From positions 2,480,001 to 2,544,000 of the forward strand of contig JALIRH010000036.1 of NCBI GenBank assembly GCA_023055505.1: a DNA stretch of 64,000 nt, written 5' to 3'. Origin of the DNA: Callipepla californica brunnescens (Eukaryota > Chordata > Aves > Galliformes > Odontophoridae). The stretch's first letter is position 1. The number at the start of each line of letters is the position of its first letter. The notes under the pieces were generated by a model. The model saw only the letters and a program-made list of their open reading frames with translations. It was not told the origin of the DNA and made no database searches. Shown here in pieces: positions 11,746 through 22,304 of this stretch. The translations under genes and the position numbers were made by a program.

Positions 11746-12039
11746 ATGAAAATGACAGCCATTTGCTTCTAAAAAAAAATCCCCACCAAAATATGAATGA
11801 AGCCCCCAACTCACACCAAACTTCATCGCCTGCAGAGCCTTGTCCCCAAATGCTGGAGGACTGAGACAGTTGGAGTGCAGGAGGGAGAAAAACCGTGGTT
11901 TCCAAGGACTGATTAGATGGCATGCCAAGTGTATTAAATTTTGCAGACATTTTAACAGCAATATGCTAGATAGTTGGGTGTCCCCTGAGGCTACTGGATT
12001 TTTTATATCCTTCACAGAAGGTCAAAGCCCTCTTCTGCC

Positions 12040-12175
12040 TGCCCCCTCCCTCTCCCTGCTGTCTCTCGCTCTCCCTTTCTCTTTCATTCCATGTCCCTTT
12101 CTGTCACCATCCTTCTTTCCTCTTTTTTTCATGCACTTTCTCCTTGTGTTTTGCTCTACGTCTGTAAAATAAAAG
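12040..12175. repeat. CT-rich simple sequence
   Basis: An almost uninterrupted pyrimidine tract with CCCTCTC, CTTTCT and TTCCTC words. On the opposite strand it produces a Lys/Glu/Arg-rich open frame, which is an artefact of composition. Confidence 0.7.
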
Positions 12176-12356
12176 ATCAGTCCTTTGCCAGTTCCCCAGT
12201 GAGTGGAAACTCTCACACTCCCTGTGGTCTCCCAGCACAGAGATGGGTAATGCTGGGGCTTTCCCCTCTCTTTTCTGCACTTTGTTTTGGGGAAAATATG
12301 TTTTCCTCCCTTCTCTCCCCAAACATCAGTGCTCTCCCCCACCTTTTTATTTTTAT

Positions 12357-12378
12357 AGCAAAAAAAAAAAAAAAAAAG
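12357..12378. repeat. Poly-A run
   Basis: About eighteen consecutive A residues after TTTTTATAGC. No retrocopied gene precedes it, so it is treated as a simple homopolymer. Confidence 0.85.
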
Positions 12379-12456
12379 GGCAGGAAAAGAATCCATCTGG
12401 CATATGAATAATTGAAATGGCTCAACTCTGTTCCTGTTGCTGTTGTTTGCTCTCAG

Positions 12457-12509
12457 TTCTTCCTCCCCCGCCCCAGCCGTGGCATCCCCTCCGGGGTGTG
12501 GGAGCCGAG
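12457..12509 (+). other. Exon-like segment with compatible phase
   Basis: An acceptor-like TTGTTTGCTCTCAG precedes it and GAG followed by GTAAGG forms a good donor at 12,510. The 53 bases are open in the phase left by 887-1028 and encode a Pro-rich stretch. Proline-rich reading is expected in GC-rich DNA, so coding is doubtful. Confidence 0.15.
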
Positions 12510-13659
12510 GTAAGGGCGCATTGATCCGCACAGGAGGAGCACAGGGCCAGCACGGAGCTCGTCGCTGCTCTCCGGAGCTGTGTGTGGCTGCTGGAGCTGT
12601 GGGCTGCGAGCCAGAGGTCCTGGTGCAGCTGTGGGTGCTGCTGTGCCCATCTGCCCTATGCTGCACCCTCCACGGGGCTGTGTGGGGCCTCTGTGCTCAG
12701 CCCCATCCCAGCACCTCGCTCCCTGAGTGGTGGTGTGGGGTACAACTCATCTGCAGCCTGGGAGAGCGCCTTCTGTCAGTTCTTCCCTCCATCACCTTAG
12801 TGCAGCATCCCCAGAGCATGCCTGGGGGTTCCTGACCTGCCAGCACCCAGTGCAGCTCTCCCTGTCTGCTGGAAACCATTCAGAGCATAACTAAAGAACT
12901 TTGGCGTGTTAGTTCTGGATGAAAATGGATCTCCAGATGCCATCCTGGTCCACATCCCTCCCCACCTCCTCCTGCCTGCTCTGCTCCCCCCTCTGTCCCA
13001 TTTTCCCCATCCTGGAAGGGAAGAGCCGAGGCGAGGCGTTGAGCCCTTCCATCGAGCTCCCTTCCTTGCACTGCGGGCTGCCTCTTACGAGTTGTGTGTT
13101 TTGAAGAACGTGTTTGCTGAGTGCATTTGTGATGATACTTGGCAGGCGTCCGCTGCGTGGTGTGTTTTTGGGGGATGTTTTGTGTATTGTTGGGGAGGAG
13201 TTTATATTTAGGCTCTGTTTCTTGTGGTTTGGGTAGGTGATGTATGGAGGGATGGCTGAGATGTGTGTTTATCAGGCTGTTTGTGTGCGTTTTTATTCTG
13301 TCTCGGTGTTTGTTGTGTGGGCATATGCCTATGGAGCGTGTGTGGATGTAGATGAGTGTATGTTTTTTCTTGCGTGGGGCGGTGTAGGAGTTGGGGCTTG
13401 AGTCATCGTGACTTTGTGATCCGTGTGCCATGCTCTACCTGTCAGCTCGGGGTGCAGGGCCGGGGATGTTTCCCGAGTTTGTGAACTCTGCTTGGAGGGA
13501 TTCGGTCCACGTGGAGCAGATCTGGAAGGTGTTTCTGTGAATGTGACATCTCGGAAGGTGCAAAGCTTGGAATCATGAGCGCCTCGTTGATGCCATTGCT
13601 GGAGCATGGCGTGCTCCAAGGCAGAGCTCAGTGCGGGCAACGTGCCGCGTTTCGGTTCG

Positions 13660-14010
13660 GGCTCTAGGAGAAAGGAGCAGTGTTTCAGATGGAATTAAAT
13701 CAGTCATTTCAATCTCTGTGATGCTCCGGTCCTTTATAGAAAGACTCCTACGTGTAATACAGGGGTTGAATTTAAAATATTCGGTAACCCAGGACTCGGT
13801 GCAAATAATGAGATATTTATATCTAATAAAACTGGTTCGATGGGGAAATCACTCTCTCCTGCGTTCAGGTTTCCATTTGCAGACAAGTTTCGGTGCTCGG
13901 GTTTGTTTTTTCTGACAATAAAAACGTCGGGTTTGGCAGAAGCCAAAATATATTCCCCGTAAATATCTGAATACCTGTTCCACGCCATAAACACACGGAG
14001 ATGTGCCCGG
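13660..14010. promoter_or_regulatory. Candidate conserved non-coding element, large
   Basis: About 350 bases of evenly AT-biased, non-repetitive sequence amid GC-rich flanks. It includes GGAATTAAATCAGTCATTTC, GCAAATAATGAGATATTTAT and GACAATAAAAACG. It has no long open frame with protein character and no repeat ancestry that I can recognise. Such long islands are typical of deeply conserved enhancers. This is one of the three largest in the window. Confidence 0.45.
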
Positions 14011-14389
14011 TCATGTCCGCGCAGCCTGCTAGCACCGTGCTTTCATGTTCCCTGCAGCACGAGCCGGCGCCGGGAGCTGCTGGGCCGTGGGCCGGGGACA
14101 GCCAGCAGCGGCTGCGGGAGTGCTGGCGAGGTGAGGCTGGCTCCGTGGTTTGGGATGGCTGTGGTTGGAAGGGCCGTCACCGCCTCATCCCGGCGTTAGC
14201 TTTCCCCCATCTCAGCCAGGAGGAACTGTGTCACGTCGCTCTGCCTATCGATTGCTGTTAACACAGTTTGCACTTGGAAATGCTGCGCTCGGGGCGGCTG
14301 CAAGGGCGAGCAGCGTGGGGCAGGACTCGCCCGCGTGCCCCGGCCTGGCTGCAGAGCACGGGGACCGCGGTGACGGTGCGTGCAGATGA

Positions 14390-14700
14390 ACTCACGTTGT
14401 CTTCAGCAAAGGCAACCGCTCCGATTCAGTTTCCAAGCTTTGATTTTCAGCTGAGACGAAACGGAGAAGTGAGAAGTTGGTGCGTGCAGGAACCTCGTTT
14501 AGCAAACGCCCAACGAAGCGCTCGAAGGAAAACGGGCTTTGTGTTTGTAAACAGAGGAGCCTTGGATTTGTGGCACGTTGGGCTGGTGCTTCGTTTAGGT
14601 TTTTGATCTCAACAAGTTTTAGTAAAAACATGATTCTGCTTGAGTGGAAAGATTTGTGTTTGGGGTATTTCAAAAAAAGGATGAGTCAGAGTTTGTGTTC
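14390..14700. promoter_or_regulatory. Possible regulatory island with forkhead-like site
   Basis: Unique sequence of balanced composition containing the near-palindrome TGTTTGTAAACA at 14,542-14,553, which combines two forkhead-type half-sites. It also contains CTTTGATTTTCAGC and AACAAGTTTTAGT. Weakly AT-biased; lower certainty than the neighbouring islands. Confidence 0.25.
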
Positions 14701-15179
14701 TGTAGGCTCTGACGGCGTAGCTAACACAACGTAACGCTGCAGCTGTTGGTGTGGGGAGCTTTGGGTTCATTTCACTGAGCAGAACAATGCCCAGTGCAGG
14801 GACAGGGGATGGTGGCAGCCTCTATGGGTCAGTCCCATTTGAAGGACCCCCACATCACGCGTCCCGCTGCACGCTGTCACCCAGCACTGCTGCACTGCCT
14901 TCGTCCCATTGGAGGTGGGTGAGAGCGCCTTTAAACCCGGCCGAGACGAGCTCAGTCCTCCCAGGAGGGAACGAGATCCCGGTAATTGGCACCTGGAAAT
15001 GTCACTCAGATTTCCCCTCCTCGTCAGCAGCGCCCTGATGGTGTGTTTGCTGCTGGATGCCACTTTAACGAAAAGTTGAAAAATAAAAATAAGGTGAAAA
15101 AAAAGAAATTTAAAAAGGCCCTTCCCTTCCTTCATGCATATGGAGGGTTTTTTGGAGGAAAAAAAAAAAAAAAAGAGGT

Positions 15180-15335
15180 ATTTTAATGCTTTCTATTAAA
15201 TTGGGACTAAAAGTGGTGTCTTAATTTGCATTCATTAGCATATTTGCATATAGATCACTGAAATGGTGGAAGAGGAGAAGAGCCTATAAATGAAAATTCT
15301 TTTAAAGGCGCAGGCATCATTTATTTACTTTCAGC
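15180..15335. promoter_or_regulatory. Candidate enhancer with two POU octamers
   Basis: An AT-rich island carrying two perfect copies of the POU octamer in the same orientation (ATTTGCAT at 15,224-15,231 and 15,242-15,249), separated by ten bases and with CATTAG between them. TTCTATTAAATTG and ATCATTTATTTACTTT lie on either side. POU octamers with homeodomain cores are a known signature of neural and stem-cell enhancers bound by POU and SOX proteins; the function here is inferred. Confidence 0.5.
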
Positions 15336-16469
15336 CTGCGTCCCCTCTGCCCCCTCCTCCTCATGGCCAATGCTCACTGCCCCGGGGCTTCCCATGGCTG
15401 CCATCTCCTGCTTTGCTCTCACTGCTCGCGTGGCTCAGAGCTGCTGCAGGAGAGCAGGGTGCAGAGAGAGGAGTGGGCTGCAAGGAGGTTGTGTGGCTGG
15501 TGGATGGAGAAGGTGCCGTCGTGATCCCGTCCTCCCAAAGGCTGCTGCTTGGGCTCTCATTCCTGAGCCCTGCCCTCCTGTGCCTTCCCGTGTAGCCTCG
15601 CCTGCAAAAAGATCTTTCTTACATCACAGAACAGGGGGGAAGGTGTTTATTATTTTCCCCAGGCTTTGCACTGATTTGTTTGTGGTCAGTTAGGATAACG
15701 ATAGAACGGTTATTCTGCTTTAATCAATTGCCCAGTTGTGTTTTGCTGTGCTGTGAGGTGCCGTGCAAGCTGCGTGCTGTCACACTCCAGCTCTCGTCCT
15801 GAGTGCTGTGTGTGCTCTGTTACACAGCTGCTCGTGTCACATGAAGGCTGTGGTGAGGATGAGCCAAGAATCAGCAGCACCTCGTCCTGCAGAGCTGCAC
15901 ACCGGGGTGGGAAGGGGACGGGCAGCGCTCTGTGGGTGCGATGTGCCCAAGGTGGGGTAGGTTGGGAACGGAGCGTGGAGACAGAGCTGAGTGTGTGCTC
16001 AGGGTGAGCTCCCAGTGTTTGGGAGAAACTGAGTCCGAGAGAACACAGCCCAGGTGAGAATGGCAGTCCGGCTGCAGCGTGCCGTGAGCTGCGCTGTCTG
16101 AGCACTGGGGCTGATCCCAGTGAATAGGGCTGGGCACGGGGCTCTGGGTGCCAGCCCCCCGTGCAGACCCCAAAAAGTGAGGATACAGCATGATGAGGAT
16201 ATGGTGGGATGCGGTAGGGAGGCGAAGGACTGAGGGCTTCATTTCCCTCCTGCTGCCCATGGGCAGGGATGCAGTGGGGGGGTGGCCCAGGTGGGCTCTG
16301 TCCCCCCCGTTCTTGCGGCCCCGTGCTGGCACCGTGGTGGGAAGCCCATTGACATGGCTGGGGAGAGACTTCCCCGGTCTGTGTGAATGGGGCTGGGGAA
16401 CGCTGCACCGCTAATGAAAATCGGAAACCGATGGCAGAGAGCAAGGTGCCCAGGCAGCAGGTTGTGGAA

Positions 16470-16501
16470 ATGAGGAAGGGAAAGGGGAGGGGGCGGGGGG
16501 C
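16470..16501 (+). other. G-quadruplex-prone tract
   Basis: Four or more G runs of at least three (GGGAAAGGGGAGGGGGCGGG) lie immediately left of an AT-rich island. The sequence fits the usual quadruplex pattern; formation is not shown. Confidence 0.4.
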
Positions 16502-16514
16502 TAATGGAAGCTTC

Positions 16515-16670
16515 TGCGAAGCGGATGTCGTATTGATTGCTGTGTGTCTATATTTATATATTATCAAGTATATAAACTTCAGCAGATGTATGGCGCATAG
16601 ATAAATAAAATGCATGCTGAAAAATTAATGAAATGTACATGCAAATCCACCGCCATCGATCATGCCGGCT
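16515..16670. promoter_or_regulatory. Candidate enhancer with POU octamer
   Basis: An AT-rich block with ATATTTATATATTATCAAG, GAAAAATTAATGAAATG and a perfect octamer ATGCAAAT at 16,639-16,646. A GATCATG palindromic step follows. The composition changes abruptly to GC-rich on both sides. Confidence 0.45.
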
Positions 16671-17329
16671 GCCAGGACCAGAGGGCTTTTTACTTTTAGG
16701 CTTTTTCCTTCGTTTCTTTCATACGCTCTCCTTCTTTCCTTCTGAAAAAAGAACGGTAGAAAAATCACCAGTTGAGAAATTCCTCATCCAGGTGAAACAT
16801 GGCTGGGGCTCTCAGGCTGGGCATTGAAAGGGCACAGTGAGATGGGATGGTGCATGAGCACAGCGGGGCCTTGGGTCTGGGAAGGCGTGGATAAGTGAAA
16901 AGTCATAAGTAGGAGAGACTGGCGATTTTTCAGAAGACCCCAAAGAGCCGTGCACCTCCAGCAGGGCTGTTTGGGACGTGGGTCACAGGGCTGGGCTGCA
17001 GGACAGAGCTGCAGCATGAAGCTGGGCATGCACGCAGCCCATGGGCGTTCATCGCTGAGCTCTGTGAGGGCAGTGAGCAGGGCAGGGCTGTGTGTGATGG
17101 CCTCGCTGTTAGCTGCCCCTCATTGTGAGCAGCAACGCCACGCGCTCGCTGCGGGTCACCAGGAGTTTAACAGAGCAGCCCCACAGCTCCTTGGAGCCGG
17201 TGACTGCTGCAGGCTCCTACATAGTCCCCCACCACAGGGGCACGGTGCCGGACACGACTCAGGCAAGGAGCTGCTCCTGGACAGCCAGCTTTCCCCGCAC
17301 TGAGCGCTGCCAGGGGCACCCACCGGAGC

Positions 17330-18220
17330 CCCCTCGGTGCCCACGCTCCCTGTGCCCAGCAGGGATTCCCTCCCCTTGGCCGCCCTCGCTCCACGTGCGG
17401 CTGCAAACCATGTGAGGAAGCGGAGGCTTCTCCTCCCAGCACCGCCCTGCGCAGAGGGGCTGCATCCGCGGCGGTGCCCGTGCCAACCCGCAGCGGCTCA
17501 GCGGGACGTGAGCTGCAGCTCCGTGCGTGCGGGCACTGCTCCGTCCCCTCTGCGCAGCTCCAGCTCTGCGCTGCTCTGACACTTCTGCGTTCCCCCCCTG
17601 CTCCGTCCTCTCCCGGTGTTTCCAGGAGACTCTCTCGTCGGCTCAGAAAGCTGCGTAGGCCCATGGCGGCTCAACCTTTCCCTCTCCCCGAGCCCCGGTC
17701 TAATCAACCCCTATAATTTATGCAGAAAATATGATTTATATTTAATTTCACCACACTTGCATTGTTAATTTGAGATGTAATTAACCCGTCGCTATGACAA
17801 CTAATTTCGTGATGCCGTAAATTACCGCCGTCTTTTCATCAAAATTCAGTTACTTTGGCTCCTGTGTGCAATGTACTGATGCAATTAGGTTGCCAAGGGC
17901 AACCCAAAAGTGTTCAATTTCTTTTGTGTATCTGCAGTGGGGTAGAAGCCGTGGTGCGCCATCCCAAAGTCCTGTTTGCTTTGGTAGGGAGTGGGGCAGA
18001 CGCGTCCGTGGAGGAATGCGCGAGGGAGACAGAGCAGAGGACGTCCAGCGCGGGGCTCGGGGGTTGTGCTGGGAGAGCTGCGAGTGGTGCTGACCCCGCT
18101 GGGCTCCTCTCTGCCGTCCCGCTCCTCTCCGCCGAGCTCTCCTTGGTGCCGTTTTGGGGCGGTGCGGGGCGGGCTCCATCCCAGCGCTGCGCTCCGGTCC
18201 TTCCCAAAGAGTTTGTGTCC
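17330..18220. promoter_or_regulatory. CpG-rich patch flanking an AT-rich core
   Basis: CpG dinucleotides are frequent in 17,330-17,690 and again in 17,985-18,215, with an AT-rich island between them. No first exon with a clear donor was found. It may be an orphan CpG island serving an enhancer or an unannotated transcript. Confidence 0.35.
17695..17940. promoter_or_regulatory. Candidate conserved non-coding element with POU/SOX-like sites
   Basis: About 240 bases with many homeodomain-type cores: TATTTAATTTCACC, GTTAATTTGAGATGTAATTA and GCAATTAGGTTGCC. The string CTTGCATTGTTAATTT (17,757 on) resembles a composite of a POU half-site and a SOX site. Unique sequence, no coding frame. Its position inside a CpG-rich patch is unusual. 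Confidence 0.5.
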
Positions 18221-18339
18221 CTCTGAATTGGTGTGCGCGCAGAGAGAACTTGTTTATATAGATCTTCCCCCCCCTTCTTTATTTAAAACAAAAACCCTCT
18301 GTGTTGCTTTTGTCACGTTAATTCCCATTTTGCCAACAC

Positions 18340-18600
18340 CAGGGGCCCAGGCAGACGAGTTACCAAGGAACACAAAATTTTAATTAGTGTATTTTAATCA
18401 TTCAGGCTTTCCGAGCTAATCCACATACCCTAGAGAATTCCCGAGATGCAGCACTGCTCTGCTTTACCATTTATTGTTGAGTCTATTATAATTACTGTTA
18501 GCAGGTGGGGACTGGGAGATGTTTATTATGAGTTTTTCATCTTTAGTATAATTACCGAAAAAAAAACAAAATAAAAAGATGTCGGTGCATTTTGTTTTCC
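18340..18600. promoter_or_regulatory. Candidate conserved non-coding element
   Basis: An AT-rich block including CAAAATTTTAATTAGTGTAT, CGAGCTAATCC and TCTATTATAATTACTGTTAG. At least four TAAT cores occur. It ends in an A-rich run near 18,560-18,580. Confidence 0.45.
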
Positions 18601-18602
18601 TA

Positions 18603-18660
18603 AAGGTTGGTTGGTTGGTTTGGTGGTGGTGGTGTTTTGTTGGGTTGGTTTTTTTTTGGT
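18603..18660. repeat. (GGTT)n / (GGT)n simple repeat
   Basis: GGTTGGTTGGTTGG continues into GGTGGTGGTGGT and a T-rich tail. Confidence 0.8.
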
Positions 18661-18984
18661 ATTTTTCCCACTCCTTGCAGGCAGGTGCTCACCAACGAGT
18701 GCCTTTTTCTCTGCATTTTGTTGATCTCTGACTCACCTTTACTTTCTCGGGGTGGAAGCTCTGCTCCTGGATGCACCGAGTTCACGTAATTTAAGGCAAG
18801 AGGCAAAGCCAGGGCAGAGCCAGACACGCTCGGATCCCACTGTGGGTGGTGCGCCGAGGAGGGACGGCTCCTCCGGGGCGATTTGTTTGTGCTCTGCCGC
18901 CTCGCTGCTGTTTCTCAAGTGGTTGGGTTGGTCAATGTGCAGCATCCATTGGGAGGTGACCGAGCACTGCCGGCTCCTCGCTTT

Positions 18985-19405
18985 GGATCAGAGAGCCGTG
19001 GATCTGTTTGAGTTGGGAGGGACCTCTAAAGGCAGTGTGGTCCCAATGCCCGCAGTGAGCAGGGACAGCACAGCTCCATCAGTGCTCAGAGCCCCTCCAG
19101 CCTGCCCTTGGCTGTCTGCGGGGATGGGGCACCACCACCTCCCCGTGCAGCCCGTGCAGTGCCTCAGCACTCTGTAGTTGGAAGCCATTTCTTGGTGTCC
19201 TCCGCTCTCCCCGCTGCGTTCCCATCTCCAGTTGCACAGCCCCAGCTCCCAGCCTGCCCTCCATCCCTGGGATCGCTGTTGTGGCCCTCCTGTGGATGTA
19301 CTCCACCAGGTCCGTGCCTCTCCTCTGCTGAGGGCTCCACATCGGGATGCAGTGCACCTGGTGAGGTCTCAGAGCACAGAGCAGAGGGACGGTGGATCCC
19401 CATGG
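18985..19405 (-). mobile_element. CR1 LINE, 5'-truncated 3' end, inverted
   Basis: Read on the + strand it begins like the reversed 3' end of an avian CR1 (GAGTTGGGAGGGACCTCTAA) and continues with the usual CR1 order: a cagcctgccc step, GGGGCACCACCACCTCCC, GATGTACTCCACCAGG and GTGCACCTGGTGAGGTCTC, followed by AGAGCAGAGGG. Only the non-coding 3' portion and a little of the upstream region remain, so it is a dead copy. CR1 is the main LINE of birds, which supports an avian origin for the window. Confidence 0.8.
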
Positions 19406-19624
19406 TGTGTTTGGGGGCTTCCTTTAGGAGGGGTCGTGCTTGTGGGGCAGCACTGCCTGGGGTGTCCCCGCCCCTCACCGCAGGATCTTGGGGTTGAACC
19501 CTGCTCCACCCAACACCCTGTGGGCTGAGGCCAAACATTTTCCTCTCCTCCGTGGCAGTTTTCAAGTTTTCCTGGAAAATTCCACATCTCCGCACGAGGC
19601 CAGGGCCCTGACTGGGGTGAGACC

Positions 19625-19700
19625 AAGCAGGATTAATTAATAAAGCTCAGCAGCCTACACAGGAACTCTATAACATAATTATAGCTTCTGTAAGAACCAG
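19625..19700. promoter_or_regulatory. Short AT-rich island
   Basis: Contains AGGATTAATTAATAAAGCTC and TAACATAATTATAGC, two clusters of homeodomain-type cores, between the CR1 relic and GC-rich sequence. Confidence 0.3.
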
Positions 19701-20029
19701 CCCTGCTTGGAGCAGCGTGAGCAGGGCTGGGGAGAGCCCCCATCACCCCATCGCTTCCAGTTGGAAAGGGGCCCAGGGTGGTGCCCCCATTGCTCCCAGG
19801 TGGGAAGGCTTCCAGGGCGGTGCCCTGAGCCAGCATCACAGGAGCACGGCAGGGACAGATGGGTGTCCTGAGAGGCAGCCCGTGGCCGGGCAGTGGGTGG
19901 TTTCTCTGCCACTGCCTCCGAACTTTCCCAGCTCGGCCGCGGCTCTACAAAGAGGCCCTGACCCCATGCGCGGGGCCTTCCTCACAGAGGGGTCTTGCCA
20001 GCTCCTCTTTATTGAGTCTTCAAGCGCTG

Positions 20030-20195
20030 GCAGGACACTCCATTAAAAAGCCATTCGCCTTTGTGTCCCTGGGCCCCCAGCCGGCTCCCGCTCATGTGAC
20101 ACTGGCCACAGTTGTAAAACAGCAACGCAAATAGTTGGGTTTGTTCACATCGGGGTCGGCATAGCAACTGGCCCCAGTCAATCACTGGGCTGAGG
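20030..20195. promoter_or_regulatory. Candidate conserved non-coding element
   Basis: Unique sequence with CCATTAAAAAGCCATTCGCC, TTGTAAAACAGCAACGC, GGCATAGCAACTGG and CAGTCAATCACTGG. TCAATCA is close to a PBX-type site. Composition is less AT-rich than in the other islands. Confidence 0.33.
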
Positions 20196-20739
20196 GTGCT
20201 CTGCGTTGGGTGCTGCTCGGACCCCGACCCCGGCAGAGTGGCACAGGGAGGGTCCCTGCGCAGGCGGCACGGTGCATCCAGGGGACATCTGCGTCCCTGT
20301 GCCCTGTGCCCCGTGGATCAGAACGTGGCACGTGGCACTCGGACACACGGCACCCAGCGGCACAGAGCGCGGTGCGTCTGCGGGACGGCCCTCTGCCCTG
20401 CGGCAGTGCCCGGGTTGGGCTTCACGTTTCTCCTTGAGGCTGTGCCTCGGGTAACTCCTGGAGGGGAGGAATGCTAAAAATCTGCTCTTGTAGTAAGTTG
20501 GCACGGAGTCCAGCCACCGTCTGCTTGGTGCCAGAGCTCAGCGAAGCTCTGGCGAAGGCCGCTCAGCCCCCGCTGGGTCTCGGCTGCTTTGGCAGTCGCA
20601 CGGCGTGAGCGCAGCCCACGGCTGGACAGGGATCTCCGTGGGGCAGGAGGGTGTGCGGGCTGCTCGGGCACTGCCCGTCCCGCGGCACGGAGCTGCTGTC
20701 CTGCAGCAGCAGGAGCAGTGCTGTCTCCTCTCTGCCTCT

Positions 20740-20935
20740 TCGTCACTCTCAGTCTCACTTCTCGCATTCACTTGTTCTTAATTATTTGTTAATTTCCTTC
20801 CCTTCTTCCTCAATTTGTTCTCTCCGTTGTTAGCTCTCTCGTTCGCTCGTTCTTCCTTTTCCTCCTGTTGTTTGCCTCTTGGTTTCCTTCCTTCATCCCC
20901 GTCCCGCTTGGTCGCTCTCTGTCTCAGCCTTCCAG
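20740..20935. repeat. CT-rich simple sequence
   Basis: A pyrimidine-rich tract of TCTC, CTTCC and TTCG words. It creates a Lys/Glu/Arg-rich frame on the - strand that is not a gene. Confidence 0.65.
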
Positions 20936-21059
20936 GGTGCCCACTCAGGACGGGTGGCCGTGGGGTGCTGCTGGCGGACGGGCACTGCTGTGCCATGTGC
21001 TTTCCCATGCAGTAAATTACCTCCGCCTCCATCCCACCTCCCGCCCCCTCCCCAGTCCC

Positions 21060-21400
21060 ACCAAAGTGCTGTAACATAGTAGCTGCGTGAACTCCCATTC
21101 AAAGGTTAATATCAAAATCTGGAATGGATTACCTAAAAATTACTTACAACACCATTAAAATTCTGAACTCTTTTTGTTGTGGCTGTAAATTAATTTAAAA
21201 TGTCAGGTTTTTTTTTAGTTTTTTTTTTTTTTTTTTTTGAGAAATCCAATAAGAAATTGAGCCAACGGAGCAATCTGTAAACTGTCTGGCACGGAGGAAA
21301 GTGTGTCTTTTCCATCGACAAGAAAAAATATGGGGCTTAACTGGAACCATATGGCAGCGCACTTGAGAGAAATCTGCTGGCGAGGAGGGGGGGCCGACAG
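21060..21400. promoter_or_regulatory. Candidate conserved non-coding element split by poly-T
   Basis: AT-rich unique sequence on both sides of a poly-T run (about 21,208-21,238). The left half carries TTAATATCAAAATCTGG, ACACCATTAAAATTC and GTAAATTAATTTAAAATG. The right half carries GAAATCCAATAAGAAATTGA and AAAAATATGGGGC. The poly-T may be a recent expansion inside an older element. Confidence 0.42.
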
Positions 21401-21667
21401 CACTGTGGCTGCGGGGGGGAACATGCGGCCCCGGGCAGGTGCTTTGGGGTGGCCCTGGTTTGGACACAGCCCACTGTGGACCAGGGAGCAGCAGTGTCCT
21501 GCACAGCTCCCGGTGTCACCCGGTCCCATCCTGGCACAGGGGGGGGTGTGCTGAACCCCCCCAGGAGTGGTGGGGGTCCCCCAGCCCCTCCCCGTTGGCT
21601 CGCGGCCCCGCAGCGTTCCTCGTGCTGGTGAGAACCCCTGCTTCCCCTCCGCGTCTCCTGCCTGCCG

Positions 21668-21802
21668 ACATGTGTTACCCATTAGGCCTTAATTTCAGAA
21701 GATTTACAACACATTAAGTAATTTGTAGGTTATTTCAACTTTAATCTGCTGAAGTCGAGAAAATCAAAATTAAATTCAAAACACACGGATCTTCAAAGTG
21801 CT
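21668..21802. promoter_or_regulatory. Candidate conserved non-coding element
   Basis: Contains GGCCTTAATTTCAG, CACATTAAGTAATTTGTAGG and AAATCAAAATTAAATTC. The boundaries with GC-rich sequence are sharp, and there is no coding frame. Confidence 0.42.
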
Positions 21803-22244
21803 GGGACTGGGGACGGGAGGGAGCTGTTCACCAGCCCCCACTCCTATCCTCTCCGTGCCCCTCCTGCGTCACTGCACTTCTGCCCCTCTGCGGGCAGTGG
21901 GACCCAGAGGCACACGGGGCTCTGCCCCTGCTCTGTGGGGCTGGGCATGGGGCAGCCACCTCCGTGTCATAAGGTGGGGGCACTGGCCTGGCCACGCTGT
22001 GCTGCTCTCTCTGTGCTTCACCTCCTTCCCGTTGCACTGGGAAGAGTACGGTGGGTATGTTCTAAGGCATTCAGATGCTGTGCAAGGGAGGCTGTCCCCC
22101 CAAAGGCACTACAACAGGAGTGGGGACCTGAGAACTGCTGGCAGAGCCTCTTGCCAGAGTGCTTGTGCTGCTCCGTCTCTCCTGGGAGAGCTCCTCTTGC
22201 TGGAAAGCAGCTACTACCACCCCCTTCTTCTCCTCCCACCTGCA

Positions 22245-22304
22245 TGTAGGATTGCAGGTATTCCTGTAGGATTGCAGGAGTTCGTGTAGGATCGCGGGAG
22301 TGCT
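22245..22304. repeat. 20-bp tandem repeat, three copies
   Basis: Three head-to-tail 20-base units beginning TGTAGGAT at 22,245, 22,265 and 22,285. Copies one and two differ at a few positions near the end; copy three has diverged further. This is a small minisatellite. There are no spacers, so it is not a CRISPR. Confidence 0.9.

Noticed and set aside
12357..12378. Poly-A run as the tail of a processed pseudogene
   Set aside because: The preceding sequence is CT-rich simple DNA with no recognisable gene copy and no target-site duplication.
12022..12666. 214-codon - strand frame rich in Lys, Arg and Glu
   Set aside because: It reads the reverse of a CT-rich simple tract and a poly-A run; the charge pattern is compositional.
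15710..16615. Longest open frame in the window (301 codons, - strand)
   Set aside because: Its N-terminal end is read through an AT-rich regulatory island and the rest is Pro/Ser/His/Arg-rich GC noise; no domain, no splice logic and no sensible codon pattern.
22245..22304. Direct repeats resembling a CRISPR array
   Set aside because: Units abut without spacers and the genome is eukaryotic; it is a small minisatellite.
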